A stretch of DNA of 64,000 nt from Sulfurihydrogenibium sp. YO3AOP1 (GTDB taxonomy: Bacteria; Aquificota; Aquificia; Aquificales; Hydrogenothermaceae): the NCBI RefSeq assembly GCF_000020325.1, contig NC_010730.1, positions 889,501 to 953,500 on the forward strand. Direction: 5' to 3'. Below, piece after piece: positions 31,045 through 40,889 of the stretch. The notes beneath the pieces were generated by a model. That model saw nothing but the letters and a program-made list of their open reading frames with translations, searched no databases and had not been told where the DNA came from. The position numbers were made by a program, and so were the translations under genes. Within the stretch, counting starts at the first letter, position 1; every line of letters begins with the position of its first letter.

Positions 31045-32724
31045 TTATATAACAGATGGAGAAAGACCTATAAAATCTAATAAATCTGACAGTGATACTG
31101 ACTCTATGTCTGAAGATACATCATCAATAACATTGTTTATCATGCTTCGTTTTTCTTCAAGCTTTTGCATTATCTTTTCTTCTACTGTATTTTGAGTTAT
31201 GAATGTGTAAATATTGACTTTGTTTTTTTGACCTATTCTATGAACTCTGTCTTCTGCCTGCCACATTTTGGCCGGATTCCAATGTAAATCAAAAAATATT
31301 ACATAGCTACTTGATGTTAGTGTCAATCCTTCTCCTGCTGCATTAATTGTTCCTACAAAAACTAAACATTTTTCATCTTCTACAAACTTTTTAACGGCTA
31401 AATTTTTCTCATCCGGTTTTAAAGAACCATGATAACTTACTATCTGCTGGGGTTGTAATATTGTTTTTATATTTTTAATTATTTTATCAACACCTTCATT
31501 CACAAAGTTTGTAAAAATAACAACTTTTTCTTTTTGGTCAGCTAATTCTTTTACTATTTCTTTCAACCTTTCTACCTTTGGACTGTGGATTGATTCTGGC
31601 GGGAAATTACAAATCTGTCTAAGTTTTTGGAGTGAAAAGATTAAATTTTGCTTCATCATATAATTAAAGTTTTTTTCATACTTAATTCTTTCATAGAGAT
31701 TTAAAAGCCTACTTCTTTCATAGTTTAAATAGTTTTCGTAGTACTGTTTTTGTATTGGACTTAACTCAAATTTTTCTATTTCTGGCGGTAGCTTTTCCGG
31801 AAGCTGTGAAAGAACATCTTTTTTCAATCTTCTTAGCATAATAGATTTTAAAATCTCTTTTAGCTCTTCAATTGTAAGATTATCAAACTTTTGATTTGGT
31901 ATAAGAAATTCCAGCAAAGATACAAGTTCTTTTATGTTGTTTTGAAGTGGAGTTCCTGATAATGCCCATCTATAATGGGCATTCTTAGAAATACTTTTAA
32001 CGGCTTTTGCTTTGAATGTATCCTTATTTTTTATGTTATGAGCTTCATCTAAGACTATTAAATCAAGATTTTTTGAAAAATCTTTTAATAACACTGATTT
32101 TTCTTTATAATCGTTTTTTAAAGTATCATAGCTAATTATATAAACATGGGCTCTTATCTGCCAAAGAATATTTCTCATATCTTTTGTATCGTTGATAGTT
32201 AAAAACTGAAGTTCTGGAGCCCAATTTTTAAGATGAGACTGCCATACATTTATAAGGTTTGAAGGAACAACTACCATAGCTTTTTTTATTAAGCCCTTTA
32301 TAAAAAGAATCCTGATAGCCGTGGTTGTCATTACTGTTTTTCCCGTTCCCATTTGGTCTGCAAGGAGTGCTGATTTGTTAGACAGTAAAAATTTTATCCC
32401 TTGTATCTGGTAATTAAAAAGCGGGGAGGGAAAATGTAATTCTGAATATAAATCGACATCTATCTCCGGCATAAGTATAGGTTTTATATAATCAAACAAT
32501 GATAAAGTTTTATATTTAGTACTGTTTGAAACATTCTTTTTATTTTCAGACTGTCTTGGCAGATTATAAATAAAACTTCCTTTTTTTAAGTCATAAATTT
32601 TGCCAGAATCTTTTATAGATGGAATATCTTTAAAAAGATTATCACTTATTGAAACTCTTTTATCAAAATTATCTATATTAAAAACAGAAGGAGTTCTTAT
32701 CTCAAAATCTACTTTCTTAATCAT
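31045..32724 (-). CDS. SNF2-family helicase/ATPase
   Basis: The 559-residue protein has the two RecA-like domains of SNF2 ATPases: Walker A LADQMGTGKTVM, DEAH in VLDEAHNIKN, SGTPLQNN, then VSYHGSL, FVGTINAAGEGLTLT and EDRVHRIGQKN (motif VI). It should move along double-stranded DNA. About 95 residues before the ATPase core match no family that I know. It overlaps an upstream unknown gene by 8 nt, suggesting a two-protein unit. Confidence 0.9.
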   Translation of the reverse strand: MIKKVDFEIRTPSVFNIDNFDKRVSISDNLFKDIPSIKDSGKIYDLKKGSFIYNLPRQSENKKNVSNSTKYKTLSLFDYIKPILMPEIDVDLYSELHFPSPLFNYQIQGIKFLLSNKSALLADQMGTGKTVMTTTAIRILFIKGLIKKAMVVVPSNLINVWQSHLKNWAPELQFLTINDTKDMRNILWQIRAHVYIISYDTLKNDYKEKSVLLKDFSKNLDLIVLDEAHNIKNKDTFKAKAVKSISKNAHYRWALSGTPLQNNIKELVSLLEFLIPNQKFDNLTIEELKEILKSIMLRRLKKDVLSQLPEKLPPEIEKFELSPIQKQYYENYLNYERSRLLNLYERIKYEKNFNYMMKQNLIFSLQKLRQICNFPPESIHSPKVERLKEIVKELADQKEKVVIFTNFVNEGVDKIIKNIKTILQPQQIVSYHGSLKPDEKNLAVKKFVEDEKCLVFVGTINAAGEGLTLTSSSYVIFFDLHWNPAKMWQAEDRVHRIGQKNKVNIYTFITQNTVEEKIMQKLEEKRSMINNVIDDVSSDIESVSLSDLLDFIGLSPSVI

Positions 32725-33247
32725 TTAATCCTTCTGATTCAATATATTCAATAGCTTTTATTATTCTTGAGAATGGTTCTAATATATCAATGTTTTTATA
32801 TATATCATTTAAAACTCTGCCAATTTGATTTGCTATATTCTCATCTTCGGGAAAAAACTTTAGATTTAAAGCCGGAAACTTACCAGTTAAATTTTGAATT
32901 TTAATAGCATACTTTTCTTTTGGTCTAAACTCATCATGCTTTTCAAAAAGGAAAACAGGTTTTTTTAGATCTTTCCTAATAGATAGAAGATTCTTATCTA
33001 AAATAAAAATTGCAGTAAAATCTGATTCTAAACTATTTAATAATTCAAGCAAAACCTTATCTATTATTACACCTTCTTTGAAAGTTTCTCCATAAAGAAT
33101 TTTTTGTAAATCATTAACTTCAACCTTGGAAGTTATCCTAAACTCAACCGGCTTTGTCCTTTCATCAACAATTAATCCACCAGCCCTTATATAATTATCT
33201 TCATTTTTTAAATTTAGATAGCAAAAATTCAATTTTTCTCCTACCAT
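32717..33247 (-). CDS. Unknown protein paired with the SNF2 helicase
   Basis: From ATG 33247 (176 residues) the protein is soluble, mixed alpha/beta, with GEKLNFCYLNLKNEDN at its start and an acidic helical end (IIKAIEYIESEG). I know no family. The start is unsure: the frame extends to 33265, and no clear ribosome binding site is seen for either. Its stop overlaps the SNF2 start, so the two are probably made together and may act together. Confidence 0.65.
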   Translation of the reverse strand: MVGEKLNFCYLNLKNEDNYIRAGGLIVDERTKPVEFRITSKVEVNDLQKILYGETFKEGVIIDKVLLELLNSLESDFTAIFILDKNLLSIRKDLKKPVFLFEKHDEFRPKEKYAIKIQNLTGKFPALNLKFFPEDENIANQIGRVLNDIYKNIDILEPFSRIIKAIEYIESEGLND

Positions 33248-33265
33248 GAGTTTAAAGTATAACAA

Positions 33266-33622
33266 AATTATACCAATTAAAAAAGTAATAATTTACATTT
33301 TTTAAAAAAGCTTATGAAATAAGGTAAGGCCTGAGAAGTAAGATGTTGGACTTTTGTTAAACAAAGAACAAATGTTCTACCCTATATCACTTACTTACCT
33401 ATCTTAACAAGTTAAGTTAATTTAGTAATTTTAGAAGTTGAAAGAAAAAGAGTCTTCTGATAATGCCATTTAAGACATATGAAAGTATAAATCCTAATAT
33501 TCCTAAATTCTGAATCCTTGATCGAAATAAAAGTTTTTATTTTTAATTTTAAAAATCGTTATTTAATTAAATCAAACGATATTGAATAAAAGCTAAAATT
33601 GACTTTATTAATATAAAAAAAC
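33266..33622. other. Intergenic region upstream of dnaK
   Basis: I find no gene here. The sequence contains stretches that could pair (for example AAGTAAG near 33333 and CTTACTT near 33390), but no known RNA or CIRCE element. The dnaK promoter lies at its right edge. Confidence 0.4.
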
Positions 33623-33651
33623 TTGACAAAAGGTTACTAAAGTATTATTAT
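33623..33651 (+). promoter_or_regulatory. Sigma-70-type promoter of dnaK
   Basis: TTGACA (33623-33628) and TATTAT (33646-33651) are spaced 17 nt, identical in layout to the HU promoter. The dnaK ATG follows 32 nt later, with TTGGAGGT before it. No CIRCE (HrcA) inverted repeat was seen, so heat control, if any, works another way. Confidence 0.7.
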
Positions 33652-33683
33652 ATTAATATATCAAAAATATTGGAGGTATTAAA

Positions 33684-35537
33684 ATGGGAAAAGTAATAGG
33701 AATAGACCTTGGAACAACTAACTCTGTTGTTTCTGTAGTTATTGGTGGCGAACCAGTTGTTATTGCAAACCAAGAAGGATTTAGAACAACTCCATCTATT
33801 GTATCTTGGACAAAAGAAGGGGAGATTTTAGTAGGAGAGCCTGCAAAAAGAAGAGCGGTATTAGACCCCGAAAACACAATTTATGAATCTAAAAGATTTA
33901 TTGGAAGAAAGTATGATGAAGTATTAAATGAGATAAAAAACGTTCCTTATAAGGTAGTTGCGGATGATAAAGGTGATGCTGCATTTAACGTTCCTAACGC
34001 CGGTAGAATTGTAAGACCGGAAGAAGTAGGAGCACAGGTTCTTAAAAAATTAAAAGAGGCGGCTGAGGCATATCTTGGAGAAAAAGTGACAGAAGCTGTA
34101 ATCACAGTACCTGCCTACTTTAACGAAAGACAAAGACAGGCAACAAAAGACGCGGGCAAAATTGCCGGATTGGAAGTTAAAAGAATCATCAACGAGCCAA
34201 CAGCAGCGGCACTTGCGTATGGTCTTGATAAAAAATCAGATATTAAAATTCTTGTTTATGACTTTGGTGGTGGTACATTTGACGTTTCTATCCTTGAAGG
34301 CGGAGATGGTGTTATTGAAGTAAAAGCATCAGATGGTGATACTCACCTTGGTGGTTCTGACATTGATGCAAGAATCATAAATTGGCTAGTAGACGAGTTT
34401 AAAAAAGAGCATGGTATTGATTTAAGAAATGATAAAACAGCATTCCAAAGATTAAAAGAAGCAGCTGAGCAAGCTAAGAAAGAGTTATCTTTCAAAATGG
34501 AAACAGAAATCAACTTACCATTTATTACAATAGACCCAAACAACAACCAACCTTTACACCTACAAAAGAAACTAACAAGAGCAAGACTTGAAGAAATGAT
34601 AAAGGACCTTGTTGATAGAACTATGGAAATTGTAAAAAGAACTCTTGAAGCGGCAAAATTAACTCCATCAGATATAGATGAAGTTGTATTAGTTGGTGGT
34701 TCAACAAGAATACCATTGGTACAACAAAAAATTAGAGAATTCTTTGGAAAAGAACCAAACAAATCAGTTAACCCTGATGAAGTTGTTGCTGTAGGTGCAT
34801 CAATCCAAGGTGCAGTATTAACCGGAGAAGTTAAAGATGTATTATTAATTGACGTAACACCACTATCTCTTGGTATAGAAACACTTGGTGGTGTAATGAC
34901 AGTTTTAATACCAAGAAACACCCCTATACCAACTAAAAAATGTGAAATGTTTACAACAGCAGTTGACAACCAAACAACTGTTGAAATTGCAGTATACCAA
35001 GGTGAAAGAAGCATCGCCAGAGAAAATAAATTGCTTGGTAGCTTTAGATTAACTGATATTCCTCCAGCACCAAGAGGAGTTCCTCAAATAGAAGTGTGCT
35101 TTGATATAGACGCAGATGGTATACTACATGTTACAGCTACAGATAAGGCAACAGGTAGAGCACAATCTATAACAGTTACACCATCAAGCGGATTAACTAA
35201 GGAAGATATCGAAAAACTAATCGAAGAAGCTAAAAAACATGAAGAGGAAGACAAGAAGTTTAAAGAAACAATTGAATTAAGAAACCAACTTGATGCTTTA
35301 GTATACAGCTTTGAAAAGGCATTCAATGAAAACAAAGCTAAATTTACACCAGAAGAGATTTCAGAAGCAGAGAATACAATATCTGAAGCTAAAAAAGCTA
35401 TTGAATCTAACGATAGAACACAAATTCAAACTGCATTAGATAAATTACAAAATGTTGCTAACAGATTGGCACAAAAACTTTACGGACAAGGTGGTAGTGA
35501 ATCTGGCGGAGATGTAATAAATCCAGAAGTTCATTAA
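33684..35537 (+). CDS. dnaK: Chaperone DnaK (Hsp70)
   Basis: DnaK refolds proteins in cycles driven by DnaJ and GrpE. The 617 residues are full length: [27 protein letters not shown] and [13 protein letters not shown] in the ATPase domain, the linker [19 protein letters not shown], and the lid with a Gly-rich end ([11 protein letters not shown]). No dnaJ or grpE lies next to it. Confidence 0.98.
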   Translation: MGKVIGIDLGTTNSVVSVVIGGEPVVIANQEGFRTTPSIVSWTKEGEILVGEPAKRRAVLDPENTIYESKRFIGRKYDEVLNEIKNVPYKVVADDKGDAAFNVPNAGRIVRPEEVGAQVLKKLKEAAEAYLGEKVTEAVITVPAYFNERQRQATKDAGKIAGLEVKRIINEPTAAALAYGLDKKSDIKILVYDFGGGTFDVSILEGGDGVIEVKASDGDTHLGGSDIDARIINWLVDEFKKEHGIDLRNDKTAFQRLKEAAEQAKKELSFKMETEINLPFITIDPNNNQPLHLQKKLTRARLEEMIKDLVDRTMEIVKRTLEAAKLTPSDIDEVVLVGGSTRIPLVQQKIREFFGKEPNKSVNPDEVVAVGASIQGAVLTGEVKDVLLIDVTPLSLGIETLGGVMTVLIPRNTPIPTKKCEMFTTAVDNQTTVEIAVYQGERSIARENKLLGSFRLTDIPPAPRGVPQIEVCFDIDADGILHVTATDKATGRAQSITVTPSSGLTKEDIEKLIEEAKKHEEEDKKFKETIELRNQLDALVYSFEKAFNENKAKFTPEEISEAENTISEAKKAIESNDRTQIQTALDKLQNVANRLAQKLYGQGGSESGGDVINPEVH

Positions 35538-35570
35538 TAACTAATAGAGAAAAAACTTTTAAAAATATGA

Positions 35571-35609
35571 CCGAGGTGGGTTGAAAAATATCTGCCTCGG
35601 TTTTATTAT
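35571..35609 (+). terminator. Terminator of dnaK
   Basis: CCGAGG (35571-35576) pairs with CCTCGG (35595-35600), extended by G-U pairs, followed by TTTTATTATT. It lies about 33 nt after the dnaK stop. Confidence 0.7.
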
Positions 35610-35644
35610 TTATATAGCATTTTAGAAATAGGGGGTTTTAAAGA

Positions 35645-36535
35645 ATGGCAAATCAGCTGAAAACAGTTTTACTTTTAGGAGTTTTAACAGGTTTATTTCT
35701 TGCTATTGGTCATTTAGTGGCTGGGAAGCAAGGTATGATAATTGCGTTTGTAGTAGCTTTATTTATGAACTTTTTCAGCTATTTCTTTTCTGATAAAGTT
35801 GCTTTGGCTATGTATGGAGCAAGAGAGATTATGTATGAAGAAGCACCTTGGCTTCACGAAATGGTAGAAGATTTAGCAAAGAGAGCCGGCATTCCAAAAC
35901 CAAAAATCTATTTAGCACCTATAGCTGTTCCAAATGCTTTTGCAACAGGAAGAGACCCTAACCATGCAGCTGTAGCTGTAACCTCCGGTATTTTACAAAT
36001 TTTAGACAAGGATGAACTAAGAGGTGTTTTAGCTCACGAACTTGGACATGTTAAAAATAGAGATATACTTATTTCTTCAATAGCTGCAACTATTGGTGGA
36101 GCAATCTCTATGCTTGCCAATATGGCTTATTACACTGCATTCCTTGGCGGAAATGATAGAGAAAATAACAATCCAATTGCATCAATAATAGGTTCTATAA
36201 TCTTATTTATAGTTGCTCCTTTAGCAGCAACTTTAATACAAATGGCAATATCTCGCTCAAGAGAATTTGTAGCAGATGAAGCAGGAGCAAAAATCTCTGG
36301 ATGTCCTTTATGCTTAGCTAATGCTTTAAGAAGGTTGGAAGAAATAGCACATAATCCACAGATACAAGAGATAGCATCACAAGAAATCAATCCAGGAACT
36401 GCTCATATGATGATTGTCAATCCACTTAGTGGTGATTTTATAATGAAATTATTTTCAACACATCCACCAACGGAAGAGAGAATCAGAAGATTAGAAGAAC
36501 TTGCAAGAAAAATGCAGCCAGGATATGGATTTTAA
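35645..36535 (+). CDS. htpX: Membrane zinc metalloprotease HtpX
   Basis: HtpX degrades misfolded membrane proteins. The 296 residues have two N-terminal helices, the zinc motif AHELGHVKNRD, two further helices (AISMLANMAYYTAF, IIGSIILFIVAPLAAT) and the third ligand region SREFVADEAGA. GGGG and TTTAAAGA precede the ATG. Its location after dnaK fits a stress role. Confidence 0.95.
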   Translation: MANQLKTVLLLGVLTGLFLAIGHLVAGKQGMIIAFVVALFMNFFSYFFSDKVALAMYGAREIMYEEAPWLHEMVEDLAKRAGIPKPKIYLAPIAVPNAFATGRDPNHAAVAVTSGILQILDKDELRGVLAHELGHVKNRDILISSIAATIGGAISMLANMAYYTAFLGGNDRENNNPIASIIGSIILFIVAPLAATLIQMAISRSREFVADEAGAKISGCPLCLANALRRLEEIAHNPQIQEIASQEINPGTAHMMIVNPLSGDFIMKLFSTHPPTEERIRRLEELARKMQPGYGF

Positions 36536-36566
36536 TATGGATTTAAATATCTAAATAATTCCTAAC

Positions 36567-36595
36567 TCGGGGGATAAGCCCCGATTCAATTTTTA
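36567..36595 (+). terminator. Terminator of htpX
   Basis: TCGGGG and CCCCGA pair around a 6-nt loop (GATAAG), followed by TTCAATTTTT, about 30 nt after the htpX stop. Confidence 0.7.
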
Positions 36596-36907
36596 ATCCA
36601 AAATATCATGATAATTTCTTAATTCATTGCTTGGTTAATTATTACAAGGAAGGTTATACTTAGTCTGATGAAAACCTTTAAAACAAGCCAAGTCTATGTT
36701 AGGAAGCCGACGGAAGGAATTTTGGTTGGCAAGTTTTGAAGTAGCCCTTGTTTTCCTTATTTCTCTGTGAAATCATCAACAATTTCAGAAACGTAAAATA
36801 GGATGACAAGAAAGTCAGTCCGACGAGGCGTTCCTGAGTAAAACAGAAATTTTACAACAGTTTTATTCAAATGCATATACATAAAATACCTTGAGTGAGA
36901 AATTGGT

Positions 36908-37120
36908 GGATTCAAGATCCTTCGGACTTACGTTCTTAGAATGATAAAGCCATCCAAATCTGCCATTCTGCAGCCGGCGAAGAATCTCATGTTTTTTCTT
37001 TTCAAGTCAAAAAATCAAAAAAGAGATCCTTCGGGCTAAAGCCCTTAGGATGACAAAGAAAGTGAAAATACGTTAGCAATTGCCTTATTTGTCACTCTGC
37101 AGCCGTGCGAAGAATCTTAT
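36908..37120. repeat. Cluster of dispersed hairpin repeat arms
   Basis: A worn arm at 36908-36946, a full reverse-orientation unit (CCATTCTGCAGCCGGCG... from 36962, GATCCTTCGGGCTAAAG...GATGACA to about 37055) and another arm (GTCACTCTGCAGCCGTGCG..., 37091-37120) fill most of the htpX-DsrE spacer. The rest of 36596-36907 shows no gene. Confidence 0.85.
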
Positions 37121-37150
37121 ATTTTATTGAACTTTTCGCCCGATATATAA

Positions 37151-37630
37151 TTAAAAATTCAAAACTATCGATTTATCACCCGCATTTACAAAGCTTAAAA
37201 AAGTTGCAGCTCCAGCTGGTTTTTCTACACCTTCTATTAAATCATCGACCGTATAGCCAAAAAGAGTCATTGCTGTCTGGCATGGATATAATTTTATCTC
37301 TAAATCTTTTGCTTGCTGGATTAGTTGCTCTAAAGATGGGACTTTATGTTTTTCCATCATTCCTTTCATCATAGATGTTGCAAAATCCATCATGCCCGGC
37401 ATTATTGTTAGTATCTGTGGCACAGGAACAGGCATAGGCATTGCTGGATTTCCTACCGGAGAAACTTTTAAATTTTTATGTTTTTCTTTATGAATTGCAT
37501 TTAATCCATAAAAGCTAAAAAACATTCCTACTTCTAAACCCATAGCCGCAGCTGTAGTCCCAATTATAAAAGCAGGCATTACTTTATCTAAGGTTCCACT
37601 TAAAACGATAATTCCAACTCTTGTAGCCAT
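37151..37630 (-). CDS. DsrE2-like sulfur-carrier family protein
   Basis: The 159-residue protein has the DsrE/DsrF/DrsH fold: GIIVLSGTLDKVMPAFIIGTTA, GLEVGMFFSFYGLNAI, and a conserved Cys in KLYPCQTAMTLFGY. DsrE2 proteins are membrane-linked persulfide carriers in sulfur oxidizers. The central Met/Pro-rich part (PAMPMPVPVPQILTIMPGMM) is typical of this group. In a sulfur-oxidizing host a role in sulfur transfer is likely. Confidence 0.8.
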   Translation of the reverse strand: MATRVGIIVLSGTLDKVMPAFIIGTTAAAMGLEVGMFFSFYGLNAIHKEKHKNLKVSPVGNPAMPMPVPVPQILTIMPGMMDFATSMMKGMMEKHKVPSLEQLIQQAKDLEIKLYPCQTAMTLFGYTVDDLIEGVEKPAGAATFLSFVNAGDKSIVLNF

Positions 37631-37665
37631 TTTTTACTCCATATATAAAAATATATTTTCTATAT

Positions 37666-38985
37666 TTATTGTATAGCTCTTAATATATCATTAAAAATGA
37701 CGTATATCATTAAACTACCAAGAAGCGCAAAGCCTATGTATGCTAAATATTCTTTTGCCTTTTCTGGAAGTGGTCTTCTGATAATACTTTCTATTAAAAG
37801 AATAAATATTAATCCGCCATCAAGAACTGGAATAGGAAGTAGGTTTAAATATCCAAGCTGTAAAGACATAAAAGCCATTGCAAATAAGAATGTTGCAATT
37901 CCAGTTTCTAATGCTTCTCCCGAGAATTTAGCAATAGAGATAGGACCACCAAGGGTTTTAAATGATACTTCACCTGTAAATAAACCCGCTACTACCTTAT
38001 ATATTGATGCTGTTAACTCTTTTGTTTTATCAAATGCTTTTACTATTGCTTGGTCTATAGGATACTGAATGGTCTTTACTTCAAATTTTGGAGATATTCC
38101 TACTGTATATTTTTTAAGTTCTTGATTGTATTCTGGTGTTATTGTTAAAGAAATAACTTTTCCATCCCTTTTAACAAGAAGGTTAATGTCTCTTTTTTCG
38201 TTCAGGTTGGACATAAAATCTACAAATTCAAACCATGTCCTTATTGGCTTTCCATTTACAGCAATAATAATATCGCCTTCTTTTAAACCTGCTTCTTCTG
38301 CCGGTGTATTTGGTAAAACTTTACCAACCTTTGGCTCTATTATTGGAGAAATGCCGAAAGAATCTTTTGTCATATCTTCTGGAAGCGTAGCGGATACTTT
38401 ATAGACATTACCATTTCTTAAAAACTCTATATCTATATTTTTACCAGATTTCATTGCTAATTTAATTGTTAAATCTTTCCAATTTTTAACTTCTTCGCCA
38501 TTTACTTTTAAAATCTTGTCAAACGGCTGTAGTCCTATTTTTTCAGCAATAGAGTTTTTCTCAACATATCCTATTTCCGGTGGCTGTGTTAAATACGCTG
38601 GTTCTTTTATACCTATTGCGTAAACAGCTATAAATAAAACTATTGCAAGGATTATGTTAAAAAGTGGTCCGGCAAATGCTATTAACATTTTTTGCCATCT
38701 TGCTTTTGAATGAAAAGACCTTGGGTCGTTGTAGGCTTCTTTATTAACTTCACCTTGTACTGGTTCTGTCATTGAATCTTCGCCATACATTTTTACGTAT
38801 CCACCAAGGGGAATAAGTGCTATTTGGTACTCTGTTTCTTTTCCTTTCCATCTAAATATTGGTGGTCCAAAGCCTATGGAGAATGTTTCTACTTTTACGC
38901 CAAACATTCTCGCAAAAAGAAAATGTCCAAATTCATGTATCGTAATCAATACTCCAAGCATTATTAAAAAAGCTAAAATTGTCAA
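37666..38985 (-). CDS. rseP: RseP-type intramembrane zinc protease (site-2 protease)
   Basis: The 439-residue protein has the active-site HEFGHFLFARMFGVKVE in the first helix, two PDZ domains (near 130-195 and 200-290; the second has LKEGDIIIAVNGKPI) and a C-terminal NLLPIPVLDGG motif that supplies the third zinc ligand. It cuts membrane-bound regulators such as anti-sigma factors. It lies 35 nt upstream of the DsrE2-like gene. Confidence 0.95.
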   Translation of the reverse strand: MTILAFLIMLGVLITIHEFGHFLFARMFGVKVETFSIGFGPPIFRWKGKETEYQIALIPLGGYVKMYGEDSMTEPVQGEVNKEAYNDPRSFHSKARWQKMLIAFAGPLFNIILAIVLFIAVYAIGIKEPAYLTQPPEIGYVEKNSIAEKIGLQPFDKILKVNGEEVKNWKDLTIKLAMKSGKNIDIEFLRNGNVYKVSATLPEDMTKDSFGISPIIEPKVGKVLPNTPAEEAGLKEGDIIIAVNGKPIRTWFEFVDFMSNLNEKRDINLLVKRDGKVISLTITPEYNQELKKYTVGISPKFEVKTIQYPIDQAIVKAFDKTKELTASIYKVVAGLFTGEVSFKTLGGPISIAKFSGEALETGIATFLFAMAFMSLQLGYLNLLPIPVLDGGLIFILLIESIIRRPLPEKAKEYLAYIGFALLGSLMIYVIFNDILRAIQ

Positions 38986-39198
38986 AACTTTTTACCTCCT
39001 ATCTAAAAAATTATTAAATATTTTAATCCAAATTGCAGTGGTAAAATATGTTTAAATACACTCTATTAGAAAGTCAAGGATTTGATAGCCATTATTTGGC
39101 TACCGGATAATATCATTCCAAGTTATTTAATCTGATTTACCTGTAAGAATGCTTTAAAATTTTAACTAAATCTAAAAATTAATTAACCTTTTTATCGT

Positions 39199-39340
39199 AA
39201 TTCTGTAGACGAGTGAAGACTTTCCTACTTTTACTCTCACATATTCATTGTATGGGCAATTCATGAATTGCCTCTACTTACTTTCTCACCTTCTTTAAAA
39301 GAGGAAGTCCTTTAGACTTACGTCCTCAGGATGAAAAAGA
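39199..39340. repeat. Dispersed repeat arms around the short palindrome
   Basis: Between tlyA and rseP the order arm (39199-39227, TAATTCTGTAGACG...), palindrome (about 39250-39277, GGGCAATTCATGAATTGCC) and arm (39297-39340, GTCCTTTAGACTT...AGGATGA) repeats the layout at 8245-8371. No gene is visible. Confidence 0.75.
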
Positions 39341-39396
39341 AAGCAACATTATATTTACATACACATTAAAACATCCTCTTTTGACCTATTCACTTT

Positions 39397-40203
39397 TTAC
39401 CTTAAACCCTCATGTGCCTTATCTATTATGTTTTTAATGTACTCATCAGGCAATGTTTTACAATCTTCTGATTTTCTTTCTATCAATGCTAAGAATTCTA
39501 TGTTACCTTCCGGTCCTTTTATTGGAGAAAAGTCTAAATCTTTTATACAGTAGCAGGACTGTTTTAAACTTTCAATTACAGACTTTATGGCTTTAAAATG
39601 CAGTTCTTTATCTCTAACAACGCCGTCTTTTACTTCCTTTTTTGATAATTCAAACTGTGGCTTGATTAAAATTATTCCTTTAAAATCTTCCTTTAACAAA
39701 TTACATATGTTTGGAAGTATTTTTGTAATGGATATAAAAGATACATCGCAAACCAATATATCAATCTTTTCCGGAATTTCATTTTCAGTTAAATACCTTG
39801 CGTTAAACTCTTCTATTGAAATAACTCTACTGTCAGCTCTTAATTTTTCATGAAGTTGATTTTTTCCAACGTCAACGGCATAAACTTTTTTAGCTCCATT
39901 TTGAAGTAAACAGTCGGTAAATCCACCAGTTGAAGAGCCTATATCAAGACAAATCTTATCTTTTACATCAAGATTAAAAATTTTTAAACCTTTTTCTAAC
40001 TTAAATCCACCTCTTGAAACATAAGGCATTTTTTCTTTGATGTAGATGTTTGCATCTGTTGGAACTTTTGTGCCCGGTTTGTCTATTTTCTGATTGTTCA
40101 CAAAAACAACGCCAGACATAATAAGAGCTTGTGCTTTCTCTCTGCTTTCAACTAAACCTTTATCTACCAATAACTTATCTATTCTTTCTTTCTGAACTTT
40201 CAA
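39397..40203 (-). CDS. tlyA: TlyA-family rRNA (cytidine-2'-O)-methyltransferase
   Basis: The 268 residues start with an S4 RNA-binding domain (ERIDKLLVDKGLVESREKAQALI), followed by a FtsJ-like methyltransferase: CLDIGSSTGGFTDCLLQNGA (SAM motif), DVSFISITKILP and ILIKPQFE. TlyA modifies 16S and 23S rRNA; haemolytic activity is historic naming. It is the last gene of the lpd-gcvH-ACT-def operon. Confidence 0.92.
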   Translation of the reverse strand: MKVQKERIDKLLVDKGLVESREKAQALIMSGVVFVNNQKIDKPGTKVPTDANIYIKEKMPYVSRGGFKLEKGLKIFNLDVKDKICLDIGSSTGGFTDCLLQNGAKKVYAVDVGKNQLHEKLRADSRVISIEEFNARYLTENEIPEKIDILVCDVSFISITKILPNICNLLKEDFKGIILIKPQFELSKKEVKDGVVRDKELHFKAIKSVIESLKQSCYCIKDLDFSPIKGPEGNIEFLALIERKSEDCKTLPDEYIKNIIDKAHEGLR

Positions 40204-40206
40204 TTT

Positions 40207-40368
40207 TTATGCGTAGATAGAGATGCTACCGTTTTGATTTTCTGGAGGTTTTTTAGCTTGATTTACATTTTGTGTTTGCTGTATTATCTGATAATTTAAC
40301 TGCTTCATCATCTCAAGAACTTGTTTAAAAAGCTCAACTTGAAATTGGTCTACTGGGTCTACCTGCAT
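40207..40368 (-). CDS. Small unknown protein (53 residues)
   Basis: An ATG at 40368 with GAGG 9 nt upstream opens a 53-codon frame beginning MQVDPVDQFQVELFKQVLEM and ending QNGSISIYA. It is Gln/Asn-rich, with an amphipathic helix and a short tail. It fits exactly between def (10 nt) and tlyA (3 nt), which argues for a real gene. The ending (hydrophobic-x-hydrophobic-Tyr-Ala) loosely recalls small putative motility proteins of the YjfB kind, but the match is weak. Confidence 0.6.
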   Translation of the reverse strand: MQVDPVDQFQVELFKQVLEMMKQLNYQIIQQTQNVNQAKKPPENQNGSISIYA

Positions 40369-40378
40369 TGTTAAAACC

Positions 40379-40888
40379 TCACTCTTTATAAACTTTTCTT
40401 CTAAAGATATCTTTTGGAGAAACTACTTTTTCTATAAAAACTTTTCCTTCTAAATGATCTATTTCATGCTGAATAACAACAGCTTCGAAGCCTTCTGTAT
40501 CAAATGTTATTAAATTTCCGTTTATATCCTGAGCTTCTACTTTAATATAGTAAAATCTTTTTACATTTCCAGTATAGTCCGGAACTGACATACAACCTTC
40601 TCTGAAAATTATTTCACCTTCCGCATGAACAATCTTTGGATTAGATAAAACCATCAAACCATGGGAAACTTTATTTGTTTTATGTGTAGATTTTGATGTG
40701 TCTACGATTATTGTTCTTATAGGATTGTTCACCTGTGGTGCGGCTATTCCAACACCGCCTGGTGAATTATACATTGTATAAGTTAATTTTTCTATAAATT
40801 CTTTAAACTCTTTTCCAAAATCTACGACTTCGATAGATTTTCTTTTTAATCTTTCATCCGGATATTTAAGAATCTCGAGTTTTTCCAC
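40379..40888 (-). CDS. def: Peptide deformylase
   Basis: Def removes formyl from new proteins. The 169 residues have the three signature motifs GVGIAAPQV, EGCMSVP and QHEIDHLEG; the Cys and both His bind the metal. Normal length. It follows the ACT gene by 1 nt. Confidence 0.97.
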   Translation of the reverse strand: MEKLEILKYPDERLKRKSIEVVDFGKEFKEFIEKLTYTMYNSPGGVGIAAPQVNNPIRTIIVDTSKSTHKTNKVSHGLMVLSNPKIVHAEGEIIFREGCMSVPDYTGNVKRFYYIKVEAQDINGNLITFDTEGFEAVVIQHEIDHLEGKVFIEKVVSPKDIFRRKVYKE

Positions 40889-40889
40889 T

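Noticed and set aside
34343-35014. Minus-strand 223-codon frame antisense to dnaK
   Set aside because: This is a known kind of shadow frame opposite dnaK; it has no signals of its own.
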